From assembly GCA_020631355.1 (NCBI GenBank), contig JAHDHL010000001.1, forward strand, positions 49,616 to 113,615: a stretch of 64,000 bases of DNA, given 5' to 3'. The notes beneath the pieces were generated by a model, which saw only the letters and a list, made by a program, of their open reading frames with translations, searched no databases and was not told the DNA's origin. Source of the DNA: Saprospiraceae bacterium (GTDB lineage Bacteria; Bacteroidota; Bacteroidia; Chitinophagales; Saprospiraceae). The translations under genes were made by a program, and so were the position numbers. This document shows positions 63,810 to 64,000 of the stretch, one piece after another. Position 1 is the stretch's first letter; every line of letters starts with the position of its first letter.

Positions 63810-64000
63810 ATGTTCGGAAACCTAATGGGAGACATGGAAGCCAAAAAGGCCGAAATGAGAAAGAGTCTGGATGGAATCATTGTGGAGGAACAAGCCGGGG
63901 ATGGAGCCATTTCCATTAAGGCGAATGCCAATAGGCAAATCACCAATATTTCCATCGACCCTACCAAGCTATCATCGGATGACCATGAGGAATTGGAGGA
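63810..64000 (+). CDS. YbaB/EbfC nucleoid-associated protein, cut by window end
   Basis: The open frame starts at ATG 63810 and runs off the edge, giving 63 complete codons: MFGNLMGDMEAKKAEM, then a strand-rich stretch with GAISIKANANRQITNIS and DPTKLSSDDHEELE. This fits the YbaB/EbfC family, small dimeric DNA-binding proteins often encoded near recR or dnaX; here it follows porX by 73 bp. The C-terminal part is missing only because of the window boundary. Confidence 0.75.
   Translation, partial: MFGNLMGDMEAKKAEMRKSLDGIIVEEQAGDGAISIKANANRQITNISIDPTKLSSDDHEELE

Overview
The window is ordinary chromosome from a member of the Bacteroidota, most likely a Saprospiria/Saprospiraceae-type bacterium. 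This rests on type IX secretion (T9SS) parts and cargo (PorX, PorW/SprE, one type B and two type A sorting domains), SprB-like repeats, Porin_10 and FadL-type outer-membrane proteins, a bactofilin, an archaeal/eukaryotic-type ProRS, and a 474-residue family of unknown function that I associate with Saprospiraceae. A class I-like HMG-CoA reductase points to mevalonate-pathway isoprenoid synthesis. I found no tRNA, rRNA, CRISPR array, prophage or intact insertion sequence. Coding density is high, and strong intrinsic terminators sit between most transcription units.

Layout. 1-6.1 kb: two T9SS type A cargo proteins (one an M43 metalloprotease), a Saprospiraceae-type unknown protein and a cysteine-rich lipoprotein. 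6.4-11.2 kb: a YjjG-like HAD phosphatase with an AAA ATPase, a DUF937 protein, a DUF3137 protein and a two-domain glycosyltransferase. 11.2-14.4 kb: a UvrD-type helicase-nuclease. 14.6-17.0 kb: a DtxR/MntR regulator, metal-binding protein and ABC ATPase with a clear operator palindrome but no permease gene. 17.3-22.6 kb: polyprenyl synthase, DUF3109, then a tight MoxR / DUF3298-like / DUF58 operon. 22.8-33 kb: envelope genes (small FnIII-like secreted protein, PBP1A, Porin_10, FabI, FadL-like) plus a GNAT and a membrane protein. 33.2-37.5 kb: two paralogous low-complexity secreted proteins flanking proS and sharing an upstream motif. 37.7-45.7 kb: TamA/BamA-like protein, HemA, adenylate cyclase with an inactive M16 homologue, HMG-CoA reductase. 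45.8-50.6 kb: AtpZ, bactofilin, M23 peptidase and PorW/SprE. 50.6-51.9 kb: an AT-richer PhzF/deoxyribosyltransferase pair. 52-58.5 kb: a 1372-residue SprB-repeat adhesin, HutI and a thioredoxin-SPOR fusion. 58.8-60.4 kb: an unusual 23-residue tandem-repeat protein with a peptidoglycan-binding end. 60.6-64 kb: HD phosphohydrolase, PorX and the start of a YbaB/EbfC protein.

How it fits together. Much of the window serves the cell envelope: outer-membrane barrels, peptidoglycan synthesis and binding (PBP1A, M23, SPOR and PG-binding domains), cytoskeletal bactofilin, and T9SS machinery with the cargo it would export. The least explained items are the permease-less metal operon with a membrane-tethered binding protein, the charge-segregated 23-residue repeat protein, and the duplicated Arg/Ser-rich proteins around proS with their shared TGTTAAGAC sites.
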